Notes: a model not told the origin generated them from the sequence alone. Numbered from the stretch's first letter, positions 36,601 to 48,780 are shown. The stretch is DNA of 64,000 nucleotides from Otis tarda (GCA_026413225.1 CM048591.1:42761303-42825302), one strand, 5' to 3'. Made by a program: numbers and translations.

Positions 36601-39600
36601 AACTTCAGAAACCCAAAGATAACAACTGCCACTAACTCCGCTCCATTATGTTGGGTTTTAGCTGTGATCAGGTCTAAGTGCTTTAGTTGACTACACTACA
36701 AGGCTAAAAGCTGTTGGATATATTCTTATTGTATCTAATACCACTTTATAGCTATGTGGCAGTTAACACAATGTGCTCTGCTGAGTACTGTCTTTTTTTA
36801 ACAGAAATGGGTCATCACATTCACCCCTATGATCAGAGAGAAAAAGTATATCATGTGACTTTGTCTTCAACAGAAATGAGGACAGCTCTAGTTTCATATA
36901 GTCATCATGAGCTGATAACTTTCAAGCTAAAAATAAGGATGATTCTGTGGATAATTTTAAATAAATGGTTTTGAGGAAAAAAAAAGAAACTGTTCAAGGC
37001 AATCTAGAGCAACAGAAAAGATTTGCTTGTAATTAACAAACTAGATGTTAAATGATTCATTGCAACAGTGTCAAAGATGTGCATAATCATTCTTACTTTC
37101 ATTATAAACATCTTTAAAAAGACAGCTTTTAAGTAAAATACAATATTTTGTAAACAAATTTACTTTGCTTGAATTTCTGTACTACAGAGTATTAAAGATA
37201 CCACTTAGAATAACTACATCACAGTGCTGTAAAATACTCTGTCCTTGAGAGTATTTTGAAAAAGACAGTAATTTTGAAAAAGTGATGTACAAGCTGTAAA
37301 AGCAAGTAGTTTAATAACAAATATTATGAATTACTGTAACATGACTGTAACACACTGTAGTGCAGACAAATCCCTGTAAGAGCAGCACAAACTGTTTGCA
37401 TTTTAAAAGTTAGCTGTGAAAGCCTTTAAAAATATATTTCATATTTAATGAGAAGAATAATGCTTTCATAGTTGCATTAAATTATTAGGATCTGACAGGA
37501 AATGCTGCAGCTAAAGCCAAAGACTGATGGATATTTTTTTTCTGGAAAGCCAGGCATTTACCTTTTGCAGTTACTGTAGAGTTTTTTAATTGCATCCAAA
37601 GTGATTTCTCTGCAGAAACTGAGCTTCATGCATTCCAGACTGACCTAGCAAAAGCTGACCAACAGGCGCACCCTGAGACTCACAAACAAAAAACAAGTTG
37701 ACCCTAAATTCTTCCAGATATCTTTAAGAATACCTTCATGGGTTCTATAAGTACTGAGATCTACACATCACATCACTGAGAGGGCTGAGTCAGCTTTGCT
37801 CTTGGAAAACCATAAATAAATATTAAATGCAGAATCCTAGTAATATTGATGAAGTTTGAATTTTATTTTTCATGCTTTAGCAAAATCAAAGGAATGAAAG
37901 GGAAATTAGGTATAAGCTGGGAAAGGCAAAACCTCTGGAAATAATAACAGGATTTGTAAACATTTTAAACTAAAGATGAGTTTTTAATTTTTAACTTTCA
38001 AGGTTAGGTACTTTGTCCACATGTCCAACTTAAATAGCTAGTTTTCCTCTTCTTTAGTGTGCCACTGCTTCTTCCTAGACACTATAATTCATCTGTCTCT
38101 GCTAGTAAGATAGATCATTAGACCGTTTCTTGGCACAAGTTTTGCCTGTTCCGACTAGCTAGCACTCTCTGAACAATTTCCAGGCAGCTGGAATGGTGCA
38201 AAGACTGTTCCCAAAATGGAGTGTGCATTCAGTCAGACTGCACAGACACAGGCGCGTGATCTGGTTTCAGTACCCAAGAATACTTCCCAGCACACTCCTT
38301 AGTTTATAGTATGGATGTAAGAGCTATTGCTTGTCTTAAAGGACACTAGAGTGCCAATTAATTCTGAGGAAGAATTGTGGCCTGGCACATTTCTGGAAAA
38401 TTATCTAAAAATATATACATATATCCATTACTAGGATAAAGAAAAGGAAGTCCCTCTTTCTTTACAGTTCCCATTTCCTATCATGGCAAGCAGTGGTGTT
38501 TGTAACAACTGCTTTGTGGCAATTGTATGGGTTTGGTAACTGAACTTGAATTAGTCCCTATAAATGCAAGATGATTCACAAGTCTATCAACAATCTTACC
38601 ACTACGTCTGCAGGGTCAGGTTTCTGTCCAGACTGCTTAAGCAGCAAGAAATTAAAAAAAAAAAAAAAGAAGCAGCAGCACAGGTAAAAACAAATTAATA
38701 TAAATAGGCATATGTGACAGTTCATTGGACAAATTATTCTTCTGGATTTTGTTTTAAACACAAAATGAATAAACTATACCTGATAAATTAAAAAATGGAG
38801 CAGAACTGTAACATTTTTTTTATTTTTGAAAAAGATTTGAGTTTTATGCAATCATTTAAAAAATAAGAGCAATTACTGTGATTCAAAACACAGCATCTAA
38901 GAACTTAAGAAACATAACTGGCAATGAGAAATTTACCAGTTTCTCTCAAGTGTAACCTGCAGCTTGGAATATGGTTATAATTCTCATTTGTGGGGGGTGG
39001 GGGTATAACTTTAATTGCTACTTTAACATGAATACATACTATACTACAAAGCCTATGCACCATGCAGTAAGCTGTAAGATCTTGGTTTTGGTTAAGATTT
39101 TTGTAATTAGTGCTCATTTTCAAAATACATAATTATGCCTAAGTACTCAATTTTGTTCACTCAACTCAAGGAATAAGATTAGAAAGTGACAATATGTCAG
39201 TCAATAATACAATTAAAAGAAAACATCTCTATTTTTCAATAAAAATGGGGTTGGAAATTAATACTGTAAAGTATTCCATAGAAAACATAAATGTAAAATT
39301 GTAACTAATAACAAATGAGAAATTAAAATCAATTGTCATGACTTCATTAATTTGAATTCTTTCAAATGACAGAATGTGACCATGAAATGGATGAACTCTG
39401 ATATAAGTATTCTTGTGATTAAATTATCTCTGAAAGATCCTCACTGACAGCAGCAGCATTTGATGAAGAGAAAATTGTGGTTTCCAGATCAATAAGGACA
39501 CCTATATGTTACATTTTTAAAATCCACAAGTATTACTCGGCTGACAAAATCCGAACAAGGTGGTTTGACTGGCTGCCAAAGGAAGCAGCAAAGCTAGCAT

Positions 39601-40602
39601 TTGGCTCTGGCTACATATTAGTTGGTGATAACTAGCTCAAGGCTACATGTTCCTATTTTCTCTTTCATTCGTGGAAAACAGGAAGACTTAAAAGTACACT
39701 TTTCTGAAAGAGACTATGTGTGTTATTCTGCTGAGGGACATAAGTCCTTGACTGTATTGGTTAGGCTGCAGAGAACTAGGATACTTTCTATGTCCTTCTA
39801 TATAATAAAAAAGGGCAGAAAAAAAGTGTTTGTTCTTTGTGATCGCTCTTCTTTATTCCTAAAAATCTAAAATTAAGAAGGAAGCATGCCACAGCATAAG
39901 GCGGTCCTTTGCTGTCAAAAAGCTACACATTTTCAAGTCTGAAGGACTGCCACTTCTACTTTGATAACATCACCGTTATTCAATAGAATCATCCTTGAGA
40001 CGTAGTACTAATGGAAAACTGCACGTCTCTGCCTTGTGGTTCCACTGTAGTTTTTTAAAAAAACCACATGTATTCCATAGAGTTCACCATTATGAATACT
40101 GACTTCAGAACAAACTGTAAGCCTACAACTGGCAACATGTGTCACTTAGCATTCTTTAGTGATTTGTTCTTTACGTTCAGAGGGCATAAAAGTAGTTTTC
40201 TAAATACTGACAGAAATCTTACCAAAAAGTGCAGTGTATCTAAGACTCTGATTTACAGAAAAAACTTCCAGCTACTTGTTTGCAGTAATACTGAACACAC
40301 AACCGAGAACAAGAACAAACGATAGCAGATAGTGAGATACAGGGAACATCTGCAAACCTGGAAACTGAGGTGGGGCCATGAAAAAAAAACCCTATAGAGT
40401 ATATGCTGAATAAGCAGAGACACATAAAGCAATTATAAAAAATAAAATTGAATGATATTAAGGATAACACCTAGAAGACATTCATGTGAGCTTCATAAGT
40501 TCAAATATGAACAGTCCTAGGCCCAGCTGCAATAAAAACATTTTGAAATGTCTAAGTACTCCAAACACCACACCAACTTAAAGCTGAGAACATCTGACTT
40601 AC
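33629..40602 (-). other. Introns between the last LRR exons
   Basis: Stretches 33629-37561 and 37645-40602 are AT-rich, with no mobile element recognised. A 33-nt pseudo-exon at 38600-38632 has good splice sites but would insert 11 residues and break the LRR spacing, so it is not included. Confidence 0.6.
37562..37644 (-). CDS. LRR gene exon, repeat 5
   Basis: 83 nt, phase 0 in and phase 2 out. It reads VSLECMKLSFCREITLDAIK and then KLYSNCK, a textbook Cys-type LRR. The acceptor is TTTTGCTAG and the donor is AAAAG|GTAAAT. Confidence 0.75.
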
Positions 40603-40719
40603 TGGCTTCCATAGGAGTGTAAGAGGGCTGCAGGAAAGGAGAAGTCCACTCCTCCACATGGATAAGGAAAGAAGAGGGTTGGCGTTCTCCAGTACCTGAC
40701 GAAGTGATGGCATAGAAAG
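40603..40719 (-). CDS. LRR gene exon, repeats 3-4
   Basis: 117 nt, 39 codons, phase 0 at both ends. The acceptor (TTTTCTCTCTGTTTCAG) and donor (CCA|GTAAGT) are excellent. All three frames are open, so the frame was chosen by context: only the phase-0 frame (LSMPSLRQVLENANPLLSLS...) keeps the 26-residue LRR spacing to both neighbours. Confidence 0.68.
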
Positions 40720-42220
40720 CTGAAACAGAGAGAAAAGCAAAGAGAAAGCTACAGCTTTCCAGTATTTGAGCCCTTGTCAAATGCAATGCAGGTACATTCC
40801 ATGTTCCATTCTAGGTATGTGGTCACATTAAAATCCAGCTCCCAAAACTATCTGCGTGAGAAGATCACAGCTAAGCATCTCTTTTTACAATCTAACTCAT
40901 TTGTAAGTGAATAGAATAAACATAGTGTAACCAGAAACACCTTTGGTCTGATTCTCTCAAATACAGAGAGCCCTCCTTGGAGATGGCAAATCAGAAGGCA
41001 GTCACAGGCATGAAGATCCTTTAAAATGATCTTGAGAATTTATTACACACAGCAAGCTCAGTATAATTTAAAAAAAAAAACCAACCTATGTAGTCAATAC
41101 AAATACACTTTAATTCCTTTTCACCACAGAAAAAAAATACTAACTTCAGGATCAAATGAAAAGTTCACATTAAGTTACATATAACTGGAAAACAACGAAC
41201 AGAAATAAAATGGTTATTCTTATAGCACTGAATTCTATCAAAGAAACATAGAAGGTAAGAAAAATATGTCACTATAGCTACCTACAAAACACAGTCTGGA
41301 ATCTGAATACATTGTGATTCAGGATAGAAAATTGAAAATGTACTGAAAAGTCCTTTCATTCTTTTTCCTATTTTGCTCCCTATGTTTTAATTAGCAGGCT
41401 CTTAGCCTCTTAAAAGATGGAATAATGATGAAAAAATAATATATTCATTATACCCGCCACTAGCTGTTCTCTCAACAGCTCTGAAACAGCTCTCTCAACT
41501 CTCTGAAGCTCTGAAACCTGTGACGCACATCAACTCTATGAGAGAAGATTATCTTTTAAAATGTAAGTAATTCTCTCATCAAAAATAGATTCAATTTGTT
41601 ACAGTAAGAATACTAAGATCCACAACTGTAAACAGGTGGACCGATAATAAGTGTACGGCACTCCCTTTTTCTCTTCAAACCTATAAACAGAGTAGCTTTT
41701 TACTACTGAAAAATAGAAATGTAAATGCCAGTATGAGGTAGATATTTTTAACTGTTAAAATAAATGGAACTGCCTTGATGGTATAAATAATTATATGCAA
41801 ACTATTTATTTTCTAGACTTGCTAAATCAGAGTACGGTTGCAAGAAATCTAATCAAAAGTCAGATGGGGAAAGACATTTGCCTTATAATGACTGAGGGAA
41901 CTAGCTGTGGACCAGTCTATGATGAAGTAATAGATAACATGAAACTATTATTATGTGGGTGAAAAAATCCCTTGAAAAGCCATACCTGGTGTCCTGGTTC
42001 TGGCTAGGATAGAGTTAATATTTACCTGAGCTGGGTGGAGAACTGAAGCTGGTAGCCCCTATGGCTGAGATAGTTAACTAATTAGCTAACAGCTGGGGTT
42101 AATTTACCCAAATTAGCCAAAGGGCTATTCCATCCCATCTGACATCATGCTCAGTATATAAGTGAGGAGGGTGCTGAAGGGAGTCTTCCTGCTACTTGGA
42201 AGAAACTAGGTGTGAAGATC

Positions 42221-43526
42221 GTAGAATCACAGAATCACAGAATGGTTAGAGTTGGAAGGGACCTTCAAAGGTCATCTAGTCTAACCCCCCTGCAAGAAGC
42301 AGGGACATCCCTGACTAGATCAGGTTGCTCAGAGCCTCATCCAGCCTGGCCTTGAACATTTCCAGGGATGGGGCATCCACCACCTCTCTGGGCAACCTGT
42401 TCCAGTGCTCTACAACTCTCATTGTAAAAAATTTTTTTCTAATATCTAATCTAAACCTAGCTCCTTCTAATTTAAACCCATTACCCCTTGTCCTATCGCA
42501 ACAGGCTCTACTGAACAGCCACGGACCCCTGAGGGACGCCACTGGTGACCAGTCTCCACTTGGACATTGAGCCGTTGACCACCACTCTCTGAGTGCGGCC
42601 ATCCAGCCAACTCCTTATCCACCGAGTGGTCCATCCATCGAACCCATGCCTCTCTAGTTTAGAGAGAAGGATGTCATGCGGGACAGTGTCAAATGCCTTG
42701 CACAAGTCCAGGTAGATGATATCCGTTGCCCGTCCCTTGTCCATCGATGCTGTTACCCCGTCATAAAAGGCCACCAAATTGGTCAGGCACGATCTGCCCT
42801 TGGTGAAGCCATGTTGGCTGTCACCAACCACCTCCTTGCTCTCCATGTGCCTTAGCATGGTTTCCAGGAGAATCTGCTCCATGACCTTGCCAGGCACAGA
42901 GGTGAGGCTGACCGGCCTGTAGTTGCCCGGGTCTTCCTTACTCCCCTTTTTAAAAATGGAGGTTATGTTCCCTCTCTTCCAGTCATCGGGGACCTCACCA
43001 GACCGCCACGATTTCTCAAATATGATGGCCAGTGGCTTGGCAACTTCATCCGTCAATTCCCTCAGGATGCGCGGATGGATCTCATCAGGCCCCATGGACT
43101 TGTGCACCTTCAGGTTCCTTAGATGATCCCCAACCTGCTCTTCGAGCACCATGGGCGGTTCTTCATCCTTGCAGTCCCTGCCTGTGCCTTCCACAGCTTG
43201 GGTGGGGAGACAAGAGCCCTTATCAGTGAAGACTGAGGCAAAAAAGTCATTGAGTACCTCAGCCTTCTCCACATCCCGGGTGACCATGACACCCGTTACC
43301 TTCCGGAGGGGGCCTACATTCTCCTTGGATTTTCTTTTGTCCCCTACACTCCTGTAAAAGCTTTTCTTGTTACTTTTTATATTCCTGGCCAGATTCGATT
43401 CCGTCAGGGCTTTAGCCTTCCTCACCCTATCCCTGGCCGCTTGCACAGCCACTCGGTAGTCCTCCCAGGCTACCTGTCCTCGCTTCCACCCTCTATAGGC
43501 TTCCTTCTTTACTTTCAGTTGGTCAC
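42221..43526 (-). mobile_element. CR1 LINE nested in the LTR, with internal deletion of the RT catalytic box
   Basis: Read on the minus strand it encodes CR1 ORF2 from [14 protein letters not shown] (about 43510) through reverse-transcriptase motifs [46 protein letters not shown] and [10 protein letters not shown]. It then jumps directly to the ORF2 tail ([19 protein letters not shown]). The part with the catalytic Asp-Asp box is missing, so the copy cannot be active. The tail is the CR1 octamer repeat. It is flanked by agatc on both sides (42216-42220 and 43527-43531), a likely 5-bp duplication. Confidence 0.92.
42508..43526 (-). pseudogene. CR1 reverse-transcriptase fragment (dead)
   Basis: This is the open part of ORF2 in the nested CR1: more than 330 codons from the 5' truncation to a stop made by the internal deletion. 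The first catalytic Asp segment (DLCKAFDTV) is present and the Asp-Asp box is deleted. Its openness suggests a fairly recent insertion. It is not a host gene. Confidence 0.9.
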
Positions 43527-44629
43527 AGATCTGTTGTGAGCTATTGTACTGTATTTGTGTTCCATCACTGTTTTGTTTTCTTCTGTCATTACTCTTAAAT
43601 TTACTTTTTGTTCAATCTCAACCCACATGTTTGTTTTTTTTTTTCTTCTGGTTTTCTTTTGTTTGCCAAATCTCCTCCTATTCTCTCGGAGAGTGGGGGG
43701 AGTGAGAGAGAGACTGCATAGTCTGGTCCCCATTGGGGCTGAACTACGATACCTGGAGAGTGTTTTCCTAGAGTTCCAAGTCAAACTTAAGATCTGTCAT
43801 AGGTACACAACTATTCAGATTTTCACAGATAGCCCTGCTGGATTTAGAAATATTCTTATTAAACCTGTAGATGAAACTTAGCTGAAAAGAGATACAAGCA
43901 AGTGAAATAGTAGCCTTAGCGTTAAAAAATACTTGGGAAATTGGAGAAAAATACAGGATACAAATTAGTGAGAAAAAAAATCTTCATTAATTAGATATCA
44001 CACTTAAGCAGGTATGATTAACTGCACCAACTGGTTGAAAAATAACTGGCTAGATAGCAATTTTTCAGGAAAGGATCTGGAGGTGTATGAATCATCATCT
44101 GGGCACCAATCAGCAAAAAAAAAAAAACAGACATCATACTGGGATCTGTACAAAGGAGCACAGCCTCAGAGACATCTGATGAAAACTTCCACTGTGTTCA
44201 GCATTAACAAGGTCTCAATGGGAGAAAGCCCAACTTTGCTACATGCGTTAGTAGGAGAGAATCCTGAGGAGAATAACAAGGATCATAGCCTAGCAAACAT
44301 GACCCTTTTCCAAAGGTCTGAAAAAAATTAAGGTTGTTGAGGAGAAGGGAACACTGAGGAAAGGTATAACAATACTCAGTATAAGAGGCCACTCTACGGA
44401 TGTAGGAAATAACCTGTTGATCACAAGGAAAATATTTCTCGTAGTAATATATTGCTGCTGGATGCTAGAACATAGCACAAGAAAGCTGGAAGGGCTACGT
44501 CAGGACCATGTATCCCAGTATCGTACCTCTGACTGGCCAACAGCAGAGGAGCAGGAGAGAGTGTAAGAACAGTTCATACACAGATGATATTTCCCCCTTA
44601 ATGCTTTCCCAGTCTGCAAGCGTTTCCAG

Positions 44630-44957
44630 CGCTAAGCCTCAGGGGGGCCTACAAGAAAGATGGGAGAGGCTGTTCAGTAGGGCCTGTTGTGATGGAACGA
44701 GGGGTAATGGTTTTAAAATAGAGGGACGCATATTTAGATTGCATATTAGGAAAAAATATGTTACAATTCGAGTTGTAGAACACTGGCACAGGTTGCCCAG
44801 AGAGGTGGTGGATGCCCCATCCCTGGAAACATTCAAGGCCAGGTTGGATGAGGCTCTGAGCAACCTGATTTAGCTGAAGATCTCCCTGCTCCTTGCAGGG
44901 GTGTTGGACTAGATGACCTTTAAAGGTCCCTTCCAACCCTAATGATTCTATGATTAT
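44630..44957 (+). mobile_element. CR1 LINE 3' end
   Basis: The plus strand encodes the CR1 ORF2 tail ([40 protein letters not shown], stop) and the 3' UTR ending gattctatgattatg. It is heavily 5'-truncated. The left border is approximate. Confidence 0.9.
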
Positions 44958-46976
44958 GAAAACATACAGATGAATAATAATGTATTTTGATTCAACTCTG
45001 TACATTATAAATTAAGAAGTATTTCACATATATGAAGATTTTGCAGAGACAATATATGGCAGGTGAAGCTTTAATTTTCGTTATTAAATAGGAAATAAAT
45101 TAAAGCAGTAATAACTGTAAGGATAGCAATTGCAATAAATTTCTAACCCTGAAACATTTAAAATGTTTCTTCTTCAGCTGTAAAGCTTTACTAGAAGCAT
45201 GAAGATTTTTATCCAGGGTTTGCATGCAGGATTTTCAAATTCAAAAGAATCTAGGTCACATTTAGGGAAGAAGTTAATGGTTACCCATAGGATAGCACAA
45301 TGGGGACCCCCACATCACATCCAAGGATTGTGTGAGGGCGTACCAGCTGGGAGGGTAGGAGGAAGAAGACCACAGAGAAAATCTGACTCACTGACAACTT
45401 TTCCTTCAAAGAATGAGTCCATGCATTTGAGGAACAAGAAGTCTAATTCCTAAGGCAGCAGCCCATGCATGCACAGCATTTTGCTATGCCAATGGTTTGT
45501 TCTAAAGAAAGGTAGTGAGGAGAATGAACTGTTCAAACATCTGCAGATGTCTGCACAGCAAGTGCCATTCCAACCTTCATATTTGCAACACTTTAATATA
45601 ACATTTGCCTTAAAGAAGGATTTCAGTCATAATTCTTACTTAGAGAAGGGTTCCAATTGCAGTATGTGATTAGCATACATCTATTCTTTAGTGAAGTCCA
45701 CTGTGTATTTTTTACACTGAAGCTTATGCCAGAATAGACCATGTTTGAATGCACATAATTAGCAAGAAAAATTCTAGGAAAGAAACAAAATTGTAAAATA
45801 TTTCTTACAGAAAAAAAAAAAGAAAATGAAAAAGAATACTAGTTACTTTCAGCATATTAAACCTCAGGCAAGTGCCTTACCCTCTTTTGCTTATTGCTGC
45901 AGAGCTCAGAGCAATATAATGAGGCTGGCAGCAGCTGCCTGACAAAGCCTGAATTCCTGTATCAGTCACCTTTTACAGCCACAAATATCACGATAACTGT
46001 AGGTATCAACACAACTTCTTACTTCCAAAGTATGTCTGTTATGAGCAAAACCGCATGACATTAAGAAACAGTCATGTTTTCAGGGTGATCTAGATCAATT
46101 TACTGTATGTTTTAAATAAGTACACTAGTAAGACCATGACAGAAGTAGTTTAAGTTGATTACTCTAACATGTCTACACTCTATGCTAATATATATTAATT
46201 CTCACTTCTCCTGCTTCAGTTTAAAAGAAATTTGTACAAAAACTGTTAATGAGAAGGATTTTCACTAGATCAACCAGATAATCTCTGTAGAAAATAAAGT
46301 TTCTCATACTAAATCACCTCCTCCATCTTGTCCTCGGGCTTTTGTATACACACGCTCTCTTTTGACAAGGAAAACATAATGATTCTCAGAACATAAAAGA
46401 TTTATGTGCAACTGAGAGTTACAGTTGATGTTTTATAAACAAGTTGCTTTATTTGAATTCTAAATGTGAGATCCACTAGCTTTGCTTGCAATTCTCATGC
46501 CTAAGCAGCTCATGAATGTCAATCTTAGATCATAAGACAAAAACCCACTGGTGCATGTTCATTCATGAATTATCTCACTAAAGATGAATAATAAACTTGG
46601 GAAGTTTACAACAGTATGGGATTTTTGAGCACTAATAGACCAATTAAGAGCTAAATCAGCAGAATAGTTACTAAGGTATGTCTTGCATCAGAATATATAT
46701 ATCATATGCTACAATTAAATTTACAGCAAATCACCATATCAAATAACACTATGAAATCCTATTCTAAAGAGACTGCAAGAACATTTTCTTCCTGCTGGAG
46801 TCTACTACCACATTCCCATTTGGAGGCTATAAGCAGCATTTGTTTGCCCAAGAATTTTGTGAGTGTGAGCATGGTAGAGAGCTCCATCACATGAATGGGG
46901 GACACCATCACAATAGTTTCAGTGTTGTCTGTGTTGTAAAATATGTAGGAGATGTTCTTATGCCCTATATTATGCC

Positions 46977-47008
46977 AATTTCTATAGGCCCACAGGCCTA
47001 TAGAAATT
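46977..47008. repeat. Perfect 14-bp inverted repeat with a 4-nt loop
   Basis: The arms AATTTCTATAGGCC and GGCCTATAGAAATT are exact reverse complements separated by caca. This would form a cruciform or an RNA hairpin. It lies about 200 bases from the LRR exon at 47208, inside the intron. Confidence 0.95.
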
Positions 47009-47207
47009 CAAGAAGTGCAGGCACTACTGCCAATCCTATGGATCACACAAAATACTGCAAATGCATAGCAAATGTCAACACGTAACATTGCAAATAGCAG
47101 CATGTGCTGATATAAATCGTAGATATATAACGTAGATATAAATCGAACTGTATCTAAGTTGTTTTAAAACTAATTGAGGCAAGAGCAAGAAATCAAAATT
47201 TCCGTAC

Positions 47208-47397
47208 CACACTGAGCCCAGATACATCGAGTGCAGTTAGTTTTCTCAGATATTTTGAAATATGTGATGAACATGCACAGATAACGCTCAGGACTCAGCC
47301 AGTGTTCAGTGTCTGAAGATCCGGACTGCCACTAGCTATGGACCTCACACATTTAGCAGTTAAAGAGTGACGGCCAAATACTCCTAGTTTTCTGAGT
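47208..47397 (-). CDS. LRR gene exon, repeats 1-3, with internal TGA
   Basis: 190 nt; one base completes a codon, then 63 codons. Leu residues starting LRRs lie at codons 1, 27 and 53 of the exon. Codon 34 is TGA (47295-47297), where the neighbouring repeats have Gly. The frame stays open and LRR-like after the stop (YLRKLTALDVSGLSV), so the stop is a point change in a coding exon. The acceptor is CTTTTCTCCCCAG and the donor is GTG|GTACGG. Confidence 0.7.
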
Positions 47398-48737
47398 CTG
47401 GGGAGAAAAGGATGAAATTACAGAAACATAAAATCAGAGATCATTAATGCAAAACCAAAAAATTCTAAAACTTGTTTTAAATTTTTTCCATTTTATTTTT
47501 CCTAAATAGACTGGACTTGACACCTCAAAAAGATTGCAAACACTGATGGAGAAGAACTGATTACTTCCAATTTCCAAAATTAAACTTACAGAAGCTTTAA
47601 AAGTTTAGAGTTGAGCAGATGTGCAATTTTAATTCACCGTCTTTCCTCAGTGTTTTATAAGGTGCCTTTAGTGGTACAATAATATAAACATTAATCAGGG
47701 TTCAACACAGCTCGAAGCCGGAGAATGAGGAAACCTTCCTTCTCTGTTTCTGCACTATACTGTTATAAAATAGCATTGCACTGAGCACTTTTTTTTTTTC
47801 CCCTAGACACTTTGGAGGATCACATCAATAAAATATGGGAATGCTTTGGAATGTAACTTAGCTGTCTTTATAATTCCTCAGACAGATAAGTAAATAATAT
47901 CATCTTATATTAGTTTACTCTTGCTTAAGAAAAGGTGACTTGCCAAAGGTCAGAGTACCTCTAACAAAACAGAAGACAAAACGCAGTGCTTCAGTCTCAA
48001 CTCTGTTCTTGCTTCTCTAGCGTTTTAATAATAAAGCGATTGCTGAGCAACAGCAGCTACCAAAGGCCTCCCTTGCAGCTGAACTTGCAACTCAAGCCTC
48101 TTAGGGATCAAACTGCCTTGAAAATGCGGAGTATGGTTAGTGGCTAAATAGAATTACTCACTAGACACCTTCTACATTCTGATTCTGCAACAAACCAAGC
48201 CACAACTTGAAACTGTTCTCCCTTTATCCCAAAGGAGCCCTGCAGGACAAGGTAGTAGATTTTATAGCCGCTTTCATATGGCAAATATACACTCAGATAA
48301 GAAAGTCTCTGTTTAAATTTCCTATCGTAAGTTTGAATCTGCAGTGTGCTGGGAACTTTATGTGCTCATTACCTGAATCAAGTCGGATGTGAAAGAGAAG
48401 AGCATTCCTCCTGAGCAGAACTATATATATATCTTACTTATACTTCTTACAGTATTTTAAAGTTTATTCTTTGTTCTTATTAACATTTTTCTTTAACATC
48501 TTTCCTTCTCTCTGATAGTTGAAAATCTATTTTTAAAAACCTGTTTGTCCCATATAATCATGATTACTCTGTTTTGCTTCTTTCAAATTTTTTCATTCCA
48601 TCTTAGGAAGAAAAGAGACAAAATCAGTTATTTTGTATTCTCTCCCTCTGATGCCATTTCTACTATTTCTCAGCATGAGAGGAATTCCCCTCTCCATGTA
48701 CTGCACAACCTGTTCCATCTGTTTTCATGTTTTGCAG

Positions 48738-48780
48738 ATCGTTGTAGTCACTCCCATCTTACAAAATGTGAGGGACAGAG
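48738..48780 (+). other. Candidate 43-nt plus-strand exon
   Basis: A strong acceptor (TCTGTTTTCATGTTTTGCAG) and donor (AGAG|GTAAGA) bracket 43 bases. If joined to the exon at 50841 the frame stays open into the ATG at 50866, so it could be a 5' exon of that candidate gene. This rests on splice-site quality alone. Confidence 0.25.

Larger units (their letters stand above)
41990..43751 (+). mobile_element. Solo LTR of an avian ERV, split by a CR1
   Basis: It begins TGTCCTGGTTCTGGCTAGGA, typical of a widespread bird ERV LTR, and ends GGGGCTGAACTACGATA. The flanks cctgg (41985-41989) and cctgg (43752-43756) form a 5-bp target duplication; the match extends by two bases on the left. A TATA-like agtatataag lies near 42152. 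The last 70 bases closely match the LTR at 16554-17610, while the 5' parts differ. No retroviral protein is encoded. Without the CR1 the LTR is about 450 bases. Confidence 0.8.
40720..47207 (-). other. LRR gene intron rich in mobile elements
   Basis: A 6.5-kb stretch between LRR exons holding an LTR (41990-43751), the CR1 nested in it (42221-43526), a CR1 3' end (44630-44957) and a perfect hairpin (46977-47008). The rest shows nothing I can name. Confidence 0.6.
33502..47397 (-). pseudogene. Leucine-rich-repeat protein gene, C-terminal part, with an in-frame stop (possible unitary pseudogene)
   Basis: Four minus-strand exons (47397-47208, 40719-40603, 37644-37562, 33628-33502) have good splice sites and matching phases (0, 0, 2). 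Joined, they encode six LRRs beginning LRKLGVFG, LQTLNTG, LTALDVSG, LLSLSMWR, LECMKLSF and LKTLHLYG. Each starts exactly 26 residues after the last, including across all junctions, as in Cys-containing LRRs of the ribonuclease-inhibitor, FBXL and AMN1 kind. The frame ends PADDILVE-stop, with AATAAA 93 bases on. LRR 2 holds a TGA at 47295-47297, so either the gene is decaying, the base is an error, or the codon is read through. N-terminal exons were not found; they should lie right of 47400. I do not recognise the family. An F-box partner role would be a guess. Confidence 0.72.

Noticed and set aside
38600..38632. 33-nt exon-like segment (SGQKPDPADVV) with good splice sites
   Set aside because: It is in phase, but adding its 11 residues destroys the 26-residue LRR spacing that holds perfectly without it. 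It could be a rare alternative exon.
45885..45960. Exon-like segment between LRR exons with a GTAAGG donor
   Set aside because: The acceptor lacks a pyrimidine tract, and including it would break the LRR register between 47208 and 40719.
48150..48400. Minus-strand open frame of more than 60 codons near QIQTYDRKFKQRLSYLS
   Set aside because: No LRR pattern, weak acceptor, and the opposite strand is open too. It looks like chance.
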